Shown here one piece after another: positions 8,209 to 16,378 of a stretch of DNA of 64,000 bases. This stretch comes from Thiobacillus sp. 0-1251 (lineage in GTDB: Bacteria; Pseudomonadota; Gammaproteobacteria; Burkholderiales; Thiobacillaceae). The DNA lies in the NCBI GenBank assembly GCA_001899305.1, contig MKWL01000021.1, forward strand, positions 174,221 to 238,220, read 5' to 3'. Position 1 is the first letter of the stretch. Each line of letters starts with the position of its first letter. The notes under the pieces are model-generated. The model did not search any database. It saw only the letters and a list, made by a program, of their open reading frames with translations, and had not been told where the DNA came from. The position numbers and the translations under genes are program-made.

Positions 8209-8238
8209 GCAGCGCCCCGCCATGTGGCGGGGCGCTGC
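8209..8238 (-). terminator. Strong hairpin after the DUF736 gene
   Basis: Arms GCAGCGCCCCGCC (8209-8221) and GGCGGGGCGCTGC (8226-8238) pair perfectly over 13 bp around a 4-base loop, ten bases beyond the DUF736 stop. There is no T-run, so it may stabilise the transcript end rather than act as a classic intrinsic terminator. Confidence 0.6.
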
Positions 8239-8247
8239 GGGCGGCGG

Positions 8248-8562
8248 TTACGCCGCCTGGGGCTTGCTGCGCGACCAGATCAGGTCGTGGGTGCCGTCCT
8301 CGCCTTCGATCAGGCGGGCATAGACCGGAGCCGGGAACGAAGGATCGTCGAGGGTCACGGAGATGTACTCCCGCCCGGCCTCGCTGGTCTTCTTCCACGC
8401 CGCGCCGATGTCGTGGCTGGCGGCCTGCAGGCGGAAGTCGGGGGCCTTCTCGTTGTCGCCCTTGTCGTTGGGAACCAGCTTGACCTTGACGTTGAGCGTC
8501 AGGGTGCGAAGCGTGCCGGTGAAGCCGTCTTTGTCTGCGGTGAAGGTGCCGATGTTGGCCAT
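8248..8562 (-). CDS. DUF736 family protein
   Basis: A 104-residue protein starting [20 protein letters not shown], the hallmark of DUF736, a small single-domain family found on ICEs and plasmids of alpha- and betaproteobacteria. It is predicted to be mostly beta and soluble, with no known function. The ATG at 8562 is preceded by AAAGGAG at ideal spacing; an upstream open frame is not supported. The gene sits alone, bracketed by two 200-bp direct repeats, with a hairpin directly after the stop. Confidence 0.9.
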   Translation of the reverse strand: MANIGTFTADKDGFTGTLRTLTLNVKVKLVPNDKGDNEKAPDFRLQAASHDIGAAWKKTSEAGREYISVTLDDPSFPAPVYARLIEGEDGTHDLIWSRSKPQAA

Positions 8563-9124
8563 GATGATTTCTCCTTTGCGGTGGAACAAGGTTCGCGCCC
8601 ATCGCGTCCTTGTTGTGATCCGGCCGGCGGGGGACGGGCTGGCTGCACCGCTTGCGGTCGCAACGCAGTGGAGAGCCGGGAGGCGAAAAGAATTTGTCCC
8701 GCGAGGAAGCCGCGCAGCGGCGGGGAAATTGTTTTTGCCGGACGGTTGCAGCCATGAAGCCCGAGGCGCAGCCGCGCCACCGCCAGGATTCACAACAACA
8801 CAAGGACGCCTTGGGCCGAACCGCACCGCAAGGAGATGTGGCTGACTCGGCATCCCCGCATGAAGGCTGCTCCGGCTCGCCCACTGACGCAGGCCAGGTC
8901 AACCACCCAATGACAAGCGAGAACGCCCCCGCCGCACCTTGCGGCGCCGGTGTTGAGGCGTGGCGTGGAAGCTCCATAGCGATGCCGGGCGGGTTGTCCG
9001 TGAACCGTCCTTCGTGGATGTGATGGGTACGAATCGCCAGCGTTGAGGACGGCACGCATTTGCACAACCTGCCGCAGCAAGCGCCAGCGTGTTCGCCAGC
9101 GCGCCGTCCATCGCGGCGGGGCGC
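8563..9124. other. Long leader region upstream of DUF736, no gene
   Basis: About 560 bp with open frames in several phases but no recognisable protein and no good start signals. It presumably contains the DUF736 promoter; the AT-richer patch AAAAGAATTTGTCCC and GGAAATTGTTTTTGCC around 8685-8745 is the most promoter-like part. Nothing else can be supported. Confidence 0.4.
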
Positions 9125-9325
9125 CCGGCGTAGCCGGTTCGGCGGCATCGAGGGGCGCCAAGCGTCGCGCGGCGGGGATAGCCCGCAGGGCTTTCCCCCG
9201 GAGGCAAGCAAAGCGCGCAGCGCCACAGGCGCGAAGGCGTGAGGGATTGAAGCCGAATGGCCGTGACGGCAAAGACGGCACGGGGCGCAGCCCGAAAGCC
9301 CGGCGGCGCATCGCGCCGACACGCC
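9125..9325 (+). repeat. About 200-bp ICE direct repeat, copy B
   Basis: Partner of 7908-8109, same orientation, with only scattered differences (for example AGCGTCGCGCGG here against AGCTGTGCGCGG in copy A). Recombination between the two copies would delete the DUF736 module. It ends about 40 bp before the GNAT gene, so it may also contribute promoter sequence to that gene. Confidence 0.8.
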
Positions 9326-9367
9326 CAGGCCGTTCTATATTTTCAGGAAGGAAGCCAAGACAAGCCC

Positions 9368-9886
9368 ATGCCCATCCAGCTCAGACACGAAATCCCGGAA
9401 GACATTGCCGCCATCGAGGCGGTCACGATCGCCGCCTTTGCCGATGCGCCGCACACCAGCCACACCGAGCAATTCATCGTGCGGGCCTTGCGCGCCGCCG
9501 ACGAACTGGCGCTTTCCATCGTGGCCGAAGAACATGGCCAGGTCGTTGGCCACGTCGCGCTATCTCCGGTGGCGATCACCGATGACCACGGACAGAGCGC
9601 CCCGGGCTGGTATGGCCTGGGGCCGATTTCTGTCCTGCCGCAAAGGCAGGGGCACGGCATCGGCTCGCGCCTGATGGAACAGGCGCTGGCCGAACTGCGG
9701 GCCATGCAAGCCGCAGGCTGTGTGCTGTTGGGAGATCCCGCGTACTACGCGCGCTTCGGTTTTCAGGCCCATGCGGGCCTGCAACTGCCGGGCGTGCCGC
9801 CCGGCTATTTCATGGCGCTGGCCCTGCATGGGCCAGTGCCCGAAGGTATCGCGCAGTACAGCGATGCCTTCAACGCCGCCGCCTGA
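9368..9886 (+). CDS. GNAT-family N-acetyltransferase (YhbS-like)
   Basis: A 172-residue acetyltransferase of unknown substrate. The acetyl-CoA binding motif A is ISVLPQRQGHGIGSRLMEQA, followed by GCVLLGDPAYYARFGF, as in the YhbS subgroup. The ATG at 9368 follows AGGAAGGAA; the frame is open for another 37 codons upstream, but that part overlaps the repeat and is unlikely to be translated. It is one of the few rightward genes in the backbone and may be cargo. A 10-bp perfect hairpin follows. Confidence 0.85.
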   Translation: MPIQLRHEIPEDIAAIEAVTIAAFADAPHTSHTEQFIVRALRAADELALSIVAEEHGQVVGHVALSPVAITDDHGQSAPGWYGLGPISVLPQRQGHGIGSRLMEQALAELRAMQAAGCVLLGDPAYYARFGFQAHAGLQLPGVPPGYFMALALHGPVPEGIAQYSDAFNAAA

Positions 9887-9934
9887 GCCATAGCGAAGGC
9901 GGCGGCGTTCTGATTCGGCTGCGGGCCTTGAGCA

Positions 9935-9960
9935 CCGGGCGCGGCCACTGCCGCGCCCGG
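9935..9960 (+). terminator. Hairpin downstream of the GNAT gene
   Basis: CCGGGCGCGG (9935-9944) and CCGCGCCCGG (9951-9960) pair perfectly over 10 bp with a 6-base loop, followed by ATTTGCTTT. Likely terminator of the GNAT transcript. Confidence 0.6.
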
Positions 9961-9970
9961 ATTTGCTTTC

Positions 9971-10003
9971 ACCGCGCCCAGGGCGGAACGGCCTGGGCGC
10001 GGT
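9971..10003 (-). terminator. Hairpin downstream of the 69-codon gene
   Basis: ACCGCGCCCAGG (9971-9982) and CCTGGGCGCGGT (9992-10003) form a perfect 12-bp stem with a 9-base loop, ten bases past the stop of the leftward gene at 10014. It lies tail to tail with the GNAT hairpin. No clear U-tract. Confidence 0.6.
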
Positions 10004-10013
10004 GCTGAACGGG

Positions 10014-10223
10014 TTATTCCTTCGTCTCGATGAGCCACCACACGGCATGCGGCAAGGCGCGGCCCGTGATGGGGTGAATGTCGGTCAGGTCGGCGCGGGC
10101 TGACCAGCCCGAGGGCGGGCGGTAGCCGCGCACGTCGCCTTCGCCGTGCCAGCGGCGGGCGCGTACCGTGCCGGGAGCGTAGATCGCCGCCATGCGTGGG
10201 CGGCTGGTGGTGGTGCGGGTCAT
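10014..10223 (-). CDS. Small conserved ICE protein of unknown function
   Basis: A 69-residue basic, tryptophan-rich product beginning MTRTTTSRPRMAAIYAPGTV, with later TDIHPITGRALPHAVWW. I do not recognise a named domain, but reading frame, GAAAGGAG ribosome binding site and position after parB support a real gene. An 11-bp hairpin separates it from parB, so it may be expressed by read-through. No signal peptide or membrane segment. Confidence 0.65.
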   Translation of the reverse strand: MTRTTTSRPRMAAIYAPGTVRARRWHGEGDVRGYRPPSGWSARADLTDIHPITGRALPHAVWWLIETKE

Positions 10224-10244
10224 GGGGGGCTTCTCCTTTCAGCG

Positions 10245-10272
10245 AAGCGCCCCGGTCGAGGCCGGGGCGCTT
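10245..10272 (-). terminator. Hairpin between parB and the 69-codon gene
   Basis: AAGCGCCCCGG (10245-10255) and CCGGGGCGCTT (10262-10272) form a perfect 11-bp stem with a 6-base loop, 13 bp after the parB stop and about 20 bp before the next start. It could be a partial terminator or a processing and stability element. Confidence 0.55.
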
Positions 10273-10285
10273 GCTTTCGCACAGG

Positions 10286-12343
10286 TCAAGCGGCCAGCGC
10301 CACGGCGGGTTCATCCGCCGTTGCCTCGGCATCCTCCGGGGCGTCGTTCTGCTCCTGCGGTGCTGCCTGCGTGCCTTCGGCCTTGAAGATGGCGGGCATC
10401 CAGCCGGTGCCATCGACCAGCCGCTCGGCTTCGCTGGCAATGTCAGCCTTCTTCATCTTCGCCAGCCGGGTGACGTGCGACGGGGCGAACTGCTCCACGG
10501 CTTCCAGAATCGCGGCCTTCGGCACATGCCGGAAATAACCCTCATTGGTAGGTTTCCACCATGCGGCCATGTCCAGCCCCACGGCCTTCGCCAGCTCCTC
10601 GCCTGGCTGCTGCCGTGTGGTGCGGGGTGTCACCACGTCCACCGTGACGGCCACGCATACCGCCAGCAGCCGCACCAGTTCGTCTTGCGACTTCGCCAGC
10701 AGCGTGGCGAACAGTTCGGCGCTGTCCTGCGGCAAGGCTTCGCCCGCCACCTGTTGCAACTCGCTCAGCGCCACGACAGCGGGCGATTCCGGCCAGTCCG
10801 GGGCCATGCCTTCCAGCCGGTCTTGCACTTTCAGGCTCACGCCCAGCGGCAACGCACCATGACGGGGGCCGTAGTGGCTGCCCTGCAAGACGGTCTGCGC
10901 CATGCCATGCACCAGCGCAGCCAGCGCCACTTGCGGATGCCGCGCCACTTCGATTTGCAGCGCGGTGGTGCGGTGGGCACTCAACCGCTGCGCCAGTCGG
11001 TCGGACATGGCGGCGGTCTTGGGCTGCTGCTCGTCGTCCTCGTCTTCGTCGTCGTTCTCGGCATCCTCACTGCCGAAACCTTGGCGCAGGCGTTCCAGCG
11101 TGCGCAGTGCCTTGGCCTCGGCTTCGCGCATCAGGCCGCGATGAATCACAGCTTGCCCGTTGCGGTCGATGGTGACGATGGCACCGGCTGCGGCCTTCAC
11201 GGTCGGGCTGTAGTCCTGCAAACCGTCTTCCAACGCCTGCAACTGCTCGCCCACGGCTTCGCCTTCTTCTTGAAGCGCGTCGGCCTTGCCCTCGTCCTCG
11301 GCTTCCAGCGCATCATCAAGGGCTTCGCCAATGGCCTGCACCTTGGCTTGCAGCTTTTCGATGCGCTGCGCTTCGCGCTTGGTCGGTTCGCGCCGCTCCC
11401 TCGGCGCACGCTGGAAAGCGTGCAGGTCGGCATGGGTCACGCCCGGCGTGGCATCCACCCATGCCCAGCCTTCGGCCTTCACCTCGGCGGCGATGCCTGT
11501 CAGCCGGTCTTGCGCCAGCCTGTCCAGCAATGCGGCATCGGTCAGATACACGCCCGCGTCACCTTCCGCGAACAGGTCACGGCGCACGCCACCGCCTGCG
11601 GCTTCGTAGGCGTCCAGCCCGACGAAGCGCACCAGCGGATGCCGGTAGGCGTCGATTTCGCGCTCGGTGAGGCGGTCGCGCAGCGCGGACGGCTGGCGCT
11701 GCCACGTCGGCGCGTCGTAGAAGGCTGCCTCCTGCGCAGCGTGGTCGTCAGTGATGGCAAGGGCCATCAACTGATCGAGCGTGACGGCATCGGCGCGATA
11801 GTCGGCCATGAGGCGCGGCGAGACGTTCGCCAGCTTCAAGCGGCGCTGCACCACCAGCGGCGTGACGGAAAAGTCTGCCGCAATGTCCTCGATGGGCCGG
11901 CCTTCGGTCACCAGCGCCGCGAAGGCTTCAAACTGGTCTGCCGGGTGCATGGCTTCGCGCTGCACGTTCTCGGTGAGGCTGGCAGTTCGGGCCGTGCCAT
12001 CGGCCACCTGCAAGCAAGGCACCTCCCAATCCTTGGCGATGCGGTGCTTTTTTGCCAGCAGCTTCAACGCGGCCAGCCTGCGGCCACCGGCCACGACTTC
12101 GTAGTGCTCGCCATCGGCGGATGCAATCACGATCAGGTTTTGCAGCAGGCCCACGCGCTGAATGCTCGCGGCCAGTTCAGGGATGGACATGCGCGGGGTC
12201 TTGCGCACATTGCGGCCCGTAGGGCGCAGCACCAGCCGCGACAGCGGAACCAGAATCAGGTTCTTGGTCGGGTCGGCGGCTTCCAGCGGGACAGCGGCGG
12301 CGGCATTGACGGCGCGGGCTTCGGTGGTGGTGATGGCGTTCAT
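10286..12343 (-). CDS. parB: ParB/RepB/Spo0J-family protein, large ICE type
   Basis: A 685-residue protein, more than twice the length of a chromosomal ParB. The N-terminal ParB nuclease-like/CTPase domain is clear: VAGGRRLAAL at about residues 84-93 and LTENVQREAMHP at about 123-134, followed by the HTH region PIEDIAADFSVTPLVVQRRLKLANV. The long C-terminal part is alanine- and glutamate-rich, with probable coiled coil near residues 330-400 and a very acidic patch DAENDDEDEDDEQQ near 440. It would bind a parS-like site and maintain or regulate the element. It does not adjoin parA here, as is usual for this ICE type. Confidence 0.85.
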   Translation of the reverse strand: MNAITTTEARAVNAAAAVPLEAADPTKNLILVPLSRLVLRPTGRNVRKTPRMSIPELAASIQRVGLLQNLIVIASADGEHYEVVAGGRRLAALKLLAKKHRIAKDWEVPCLQVADGTARTASLTENVQREAMHPADQFEAFAALVTEGRPIEDIAADFSVTPLVVQRRLKLANVSPRLMADYRADAVTLDQLMALAITDDHAAQEAAFYDAPTWQRQPSALRDRLTEREIDAYRHPLVRFVGLDAYEAAGGGVRRDLFAEGDAGVYLTDAALLDRLAQDRLTGIAAEVKAEGWAWVDATPGVTHADLHAFQRAPRERREPTKREAQRIEKLQAKVQAIGEALDDALEAEDEGKADALQEEGEAVGEQLQALEDGLQDYSPTVKAAAGAIVTIDRNGQAVIHRGLMREAEAKALRTLERLRQGFGSEDAENDDEDEDDEQQPKTAAMSDRLAQRLSAHRTTALQIEVARHPQVALAALVHGMAQTVLQGSHYGPRHGALPLGVSLKVQDRLEGMAPDWPESPAVVALSELQQVAGEALPQDSAELFATLLAKSQDELVRLLAVCVAVTVDVVTPRTTRQQPGEELAKAVGLDMAAWWKPTNEGYFRHVPKAAILEAVEQFAPSHVTRLAKMKKADIASEAERLVDGTGWMPAIFKAEGTQAAPQEQNDAPEDAEATADEPAVALAA

Positions 12344-12374
12344 GGTGGTTCTCCAATCGAGTGAAACAAGGAAT

Positions 12375-12394
12375 GGAGGGGAAACCGCCCCTCC
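12375..12394 (-). terminator. Hairpin downstream of the DUF932 gene
   Basis: GGAGGGG (12375-12381) and CCCCTCC (12388-12394) pair over 7 bp with a 6-base loop between the DUF932 stop and the parB start. A weak terminator or stability element; no T-run. Confidence 0.4.
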
Positions 12395-12407
12395 TGCGGG
12401 GGACGGG

Positions 12408-13232
12408 TCAGGCTTTCAACTGGCGCAGGCCATCGGCCAGCATCCACAGGGCGCGATTGAGGCGCACATCGGAATCAATGCCCTGTATCGGGCGGGTCTG
12501 CTGGCGGCGTCCGTTGGCGCTGCGGCCATGCAATCCGCCTTTGATGAGGTTTTCTTGGGTGCGGTTGAACACGCTCCACAGGTCAGGGCGGCGGTCTTCA
12601 AACCGGCGCGGCATCAGGATTTGCGATTCGGTGATGGGCGCGGGCTTGTTCGGGTCGTCGTACTTGAGGGTCAACGCGGCGCGGGCAAACACTTCGGCCT
12701 CGCCCTCGTCGAGCGTGATGGCGCGCATGGCATCGCGGGAATCGCGCACACGGTCAAAGCCGCGCAACACCTCGAACGCGCCTTCGATGACTTGGCCCGC
12801 CACGTCGCCCTTGTGGGGCACGCGCACATCGGCCACGGTGTCGCCGCACACAAGGCCATTGCTGCAAACGAACCGGAACTGGCCCGCCAGCATCTGGTAG
12901 CTGCTGGTGCCATCGTGCGAATTCAGCAGGATGATCTCATTGGCTTCCGCGCCGTTGATCTGGCTGGCATGGCGCAGGCGCAGCATGTGTTTCGTGTGCT
13001 CGCGCTTACCTTCATCGCGCACGCGGGTTTGCGTCACCATGAAGGGCTGAAACCCCTCCTTGCGAAGTTCGGTCAACACTGCCGCCGTGGGGATATAGGC
13101 GTACCGCTGTGAACGGCTCTCATGCGGGGCATCCGCGAAGATGGACGGCGCGACACGATGAATCTGGTCATCGGACAGCGGGTAATCGCTGCGCAGCGCG
13201 GGGGAGTGGGAAGCGAAACGGGTTGCAAGCAT
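12408..13232 (-). CDS. DUF932 domain protein
   Basis: A 274-residue protein of the DUF932 (phage/plasmid-like TIGR03299-related) family, common on ICEs and plasmids. Characteristic blocks are QTRVRDEGKREHTKHMLRLR, NEIILLNSHDGTSSYQMLAGQFRFVC and SNGLVCGDTVADVRVPHKG. The family function is unknown; roles in anti-restriction or DNA metabolism have been suggested from context. The ATG at 13232 (MLATRFASHS) follows a CAGGAGAACGAC ribosome site; twelve extra codons upstream are possible but unsupported. It is the first gene of the leftward DUF932-parB unit. Confidence 0.85.
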   Translation of the reverse strand: MLATRFASHSPALRSDYPLSDDQIHRVAPSIFADAPHESRSQRYAYIPTAAVLTELRKEGFQPFMVTQTRVRDEGKREHTKHMLRLRHASQINGAEANEIILLNSHDGTSSYQMLAGQFRFVCSNGLVCGDTVADVRVPHKGDVAGQVIEGAFEVLRGFDRVRDSRDAMRAITLDEGEAEVFARAALTLKYDDPNKPAPITESQILMPRRFEDRRPDLWSVFNRTQENLIKGGLHGRSANGRRQQTRPIQGIDSDVRLNRALWMLADGLRQLKA

Positions 13233-13834
13233 GTCGTTCTCCTGACTTGGCTGTTGAAGAAAGCGCACACCGGATTCCTAGATTCGGAGCCCAGCCTTTC
13301 GGCTGTTCGGTGCGGTCGGCACGAGGAACCCGGTTGGCCCTGTTGCCACCGTCTTTCCTGAGTTCATCGCCCGCGACGGTCAGGAGCGCGCGGACGGGGG
13401 CCGTCAAGGAGACAAGCGCAGGGTTGGTGCGGCCCGCAGGCGCAGCCGAGGACACGGCCCTGCGCGCCTTGATGGCACACGGGAGCGGGCTACAGTCGCG
13501 GACAAGGTGATGAAGTCAGGAAAGACGGCTGCACATGGCAACGGCCTTCCCCTTGCGCTGACCGCACGGCAAGCGCAAGCGCGCAGGCCCGAAGCTGGAA
13601 GCCGGGCCGGAGGCGTCAGCCGAGCGGAGCGAGGGAACGATGGAAGCCCGCCAGGGGCGAAACCCCGCAGGGGGTTCGATGCGCAGCACGACAGCGCGAC
13701 CGGCCATCTCCCAGGTGGCCGGGGACGCCCAATGCTATGAGCGAGCTATGCCCCCGCTTTGCCATCACAGCGTGAAACACCTAAAATTGTCGGCTTCGCA
13801 TTCTTTAGCAGTCAATTGGAGTTCCTTCCGGTGT
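13233..13834. other. Leader of DUF932 and flank of the IS insertion, no gene
   Basis: About 600 bp with no convincing gene. It holds several hairpins: GGCCCG/CGGGCC at 13586-13608, and CCGGCCA/TGGCCGG at 13700-13722. A GGAGGCGTCAG-type block around 13613 echoes the ICE dispersed repeats. The final 100 bp before the IS turn AT-rich and may be the original boundary where cargo was inserted. Confidence 0.4.
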
Positions 13835-13837
13835 AAG

Positions 13838-14709
13838 AGCGGCTAACAAAACCATGTCATCGTCAAACCGCTGATCGGCGTTTGACGCTGCATGGGTCGA
13901 AACAAGAACAAAGAGATCAGTGCCGCGCTGTTCAAGAAGATCGCGCCGCTGTTGCCAGTAGTCGTCGCCTCCGCCAAGGGCGGTCGCCCGCGGGTGAGCG
14001 ACGAGATGGTCCTGAACGGCATCTTGTTCATTCTGCGCACCGGCATCCCTTGGGAGGACCTGCCCCAGGAACTGGGCTTTGGCAGCGGCATGACCTGCTG
14101 GCGGCGTCTGCGTGACTGGCAAGCTGCGGGCGCGTGGCACCGCCTGCATCTGCTGTTGCTCGATGAGTTGCGCGGCGCCGGCAAGCTGGACTTCAGCCGA
14201 GCCAGCCTGGATGCGGCCAGCGTGGCCAGCCCCCGGGGGGCCAATACACCGGCCCCAACCCGACGGACAGGGGCAAGCTCGGCAGCAAGCGCCACATCAT
14301 CACGGACCGCCAAGGCATCCCGCTGATCTTGTGTGTCACCGGCGCCAACCGGCATGACTCGGTAGTGTTCGAGCAACTGGTCGATGCCTTGCCCGCGGTG
14401 CGTGGGCGTCGCGGAAAACCCAGGCGCTGGCCGCACAAGTTGCATGCCGACAAGGGCTATGACTTTGCGCGTTGCCGCGCCCACCTGCGCAAGCGGGGCA
14501 TCACGGCGCGTATTGCCCGGCGCGGCATCGAACGCAATGATCGGCTCGGGCGTCATCGCTGGGTGGTCGAGCGCACACATGCTTGGTTGGCTGCCTTCGG
14601 CAAGCTGCGTACTCGCTTTGAGCGGCGCATCGACATTCATGTCGCACTGCTTTCTCTGGCTTGCTGCGTCATCTGCATTCGCCATCTCACACCGTTTTGT
14701 TAGCCGCTC
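13838..14709 (+). mobile_element. IS5-family (IS427-like) insertion sequence, 872 bp
   Basis: Perfect 16-bp terminal inverted repeats, GAGCGGCTAACAAAAC at 13838-13853 and its complement at 14694-14709, flank a transposase. The element is bounded by TAA on both sides (13835-13837 and 14710-14712), fitting a 3-bp (TNA-type) target duplication. Intact ends and a duplicated target suggest a recent insertion. Confidence 0.9.
13892..14703 (+). CDS. IS5-family transposase in two frames (-1 shift)
   Basis: DDE transposase that moves the IS. Frame one (13892 onward) carries the N-terminal DUF4096-like domain (LFKKIAPLLPVV, GGRPRVSDEMVLNGILFILRTG) and the first catalytic aspartate in SLDAAS. The rest, in the -1 frame, runs ITDRQGIPLILCVTGANRHDSVV, the second aspartate in LHADKGYD and the glutamate in HRWVVERTHAW. 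The switch lies at CCCCCGGGGGG (about 14227-14238); slipping back one base on the six Gs gives SPRGGQYTGPN, the expected family sequence, with no stop between. Programmed -1 frameshifting is likely, though a simple G loss cannot be excluded. Confidence 0.8.
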
Positions 14710-14821
14710 TAAGTCTCATTCTCGCTGCGAGCCAGCTTTTCTTTCTCACAATTCTTGCTCGCACGAGGCTGCGCGTCCGTTTGACTGCGTCTTGCCGTCC
14801 TTTCTTTGCATAGGGACGGAT

Positions 14822-14899
14822 TTCTATTCCGAGTACGGAAAGACGCATTCGCGCCTGCGTCCGTTCCAGCCCGTGGCTGAGTTCCTTCTCGGAATAGAA
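14822..14899 (+). promoter_or_regulatory. 12-bp inverted repeat overlapping the SulP start region
   Basis: TTCTATTCCGAG (14822-14833) and CTCGGAATAGAA (14888-14899) are perfect complements. The second arm ends two bases before the SulP ATG and covers its GGAA ribosome site. In RNA the two could pair around a 54-base loop and hide the start, or the pair could be a repressor operator. It follows the IS directly. Confidence 0.4.
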
Positions 14900-14901
14900 C
14901 A

Positions 14902-16366
14902 ATGATCAAATCCTTTCGCCAGAACTGGCTTTCCAATATCCGCAATGATCTGCTCGCAGGTCTCGTCGTCGCGCTGGCGCTGATTCCCGAAGCCATCGCT
15001 TTTTCCATCATCGCCGGCGTCGATCCCAAGATCGGTCTCTACGCCTCCTTCAGCATCGCCACGATCATTGCCTTTGCCGGCGGGCGGCCCGGCATGATCT
15101 CGGCCGCCACGGGCGCCATGGCCCTGGTCATGGTCACGCTGGTCAAGGAGCACGGCCTGCAGTACCTGCTGGCGGCCACCGTACTAACCGGCGTGCTCCA
15201 GATCGTCGCGGGCTGGCTCAAGCTCGGGACGTTGATGCGCTTCGTCTCGCGTTCGGTCATACGCGCTGGCGATCCTGATCTTCATGGCCCAGTTGCCCGA
15301 GCTCACGAACGTGAGCTGGCACGTCTATGCCATGACGGCGGGGGGCTTGGCCATCATCTATCTGTTCCCCTACGTGACCAAGGCCGTGCCGTCCGCCCTG
15401 GTCGCCATCGTGGTGTTGACCGCGGTGGCCATCTTCTTCGACCTGGACATCCGCACGGTAGGCGACATGGGCCAGTTGCCTGACAGCCTGCCGGTGTTCC
15501 TGCTGCCCGATGTACCGCTGAATCTGGCAACGCTCAAGATCATCTTCCCGGTGTCCGCCACCATGGCGGTGGTGGGCCTGCTGGAATCCATGATGACGGC
15601 CTCCATCGTCGATGACCTGACCGACACGAACAGCAACAAGAACCGCGAATGCGTGGGTCAGGGCATGGCGAACATCGCCACCGGCCTTCTCGGCGGCATG
15701 GCGGGCTGCGCCATGATCGGCCAGTCGGTCATCAACGTGAAGTCGGGTGGCCGGGGGCGGCTGTCCACCTTGACGGCTGGGGTCATGCTGCTGATCCTGG
15801 TGGTCTTCCTCGGCGATTGGGTCCGCCGCATCCCGATGGCTGCACTGGTCGCGGTGATGATCATGGTGTCCATCGGCACCTTCAACTGGGCATCGTTTCG
15901 CAACCTGCGCGAGCACCCCAGGAGTTCCAGCGTGGTGATGCTGGCCACCGTCGTGGTGACGGTGGGCACGCACGACCTGGCCAAGGGCGTGCTGGTCGGC
16001 GTGCTGCTGTCGGGCTTCTTCTTCGCGCACAAGGTCGGCCAGATCTTCCATGCGTCCTCGCAGACCGGGGCCGAAGGCCGCGTGCGCACCTACACCATCA
16101 CCGGCCAGGTGTTCTTCGCCTCGGCCGAGCGTTTCGTCAATGCCTTCGACTACAAGGAAGTCATCGACCAGGCGCGCATCGACGTCAGCCGCGCGCACTT
16201 CTGGGACATCACCGCGGTGAGCGCCCTGGACAAGGTGGTCATCAGGTTCCGGCGCGAAGGCACGGAAGTGCAAGTGATCGGCCTGAACGAAGCCAGCGCC
16301 ACGATGGTGGACAAGTTCGGCGTCCACGACAAGGACGGCGCTGCCGACATGCTCGCGGGCCATTGA
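14902..16366 (+). pseudogene. SulP-family anion transporter, frameshifted
   Basis: Inner-membrane inorganic-anion (sulfate or bicarbonate) permease with a C-terminal STAS domain. The first frame (14902-) gives [39 protein letters not shown] and further helices up to MRFVSRSV. Homologues continue [21 protein letters not shown], but here CGGTCATACGCGCTGGCGATC joins the two parts. About 14 bases appear lost near 15260, and the rest lies in the +1-shifted frame (15284-16366) with the remaining helices and the STAS region RVRTYTITGQVFFASAERF. Not expected to be functional unless the sequence is wrong here. It is followed 12 bp later by a universal stress protein gene. Confidence 0.85.
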
Positions 16367-16378
16367 AACGGGACCGAT

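Noticed and set aside
8652-9023. 123-codon rightward open frame upstream of DUF736
   Set aside because: No recognisable domain, no ribosome site, a GC-rich composition that opens several frames at once, and it faces against the DUF736 leader.
13507-13740. 77-codon frame left of the IS element
   Set aside because: Low-complexity Arg/Gly/Ala product overlapping hairpins and repeat-like blocks; no homology recognised.
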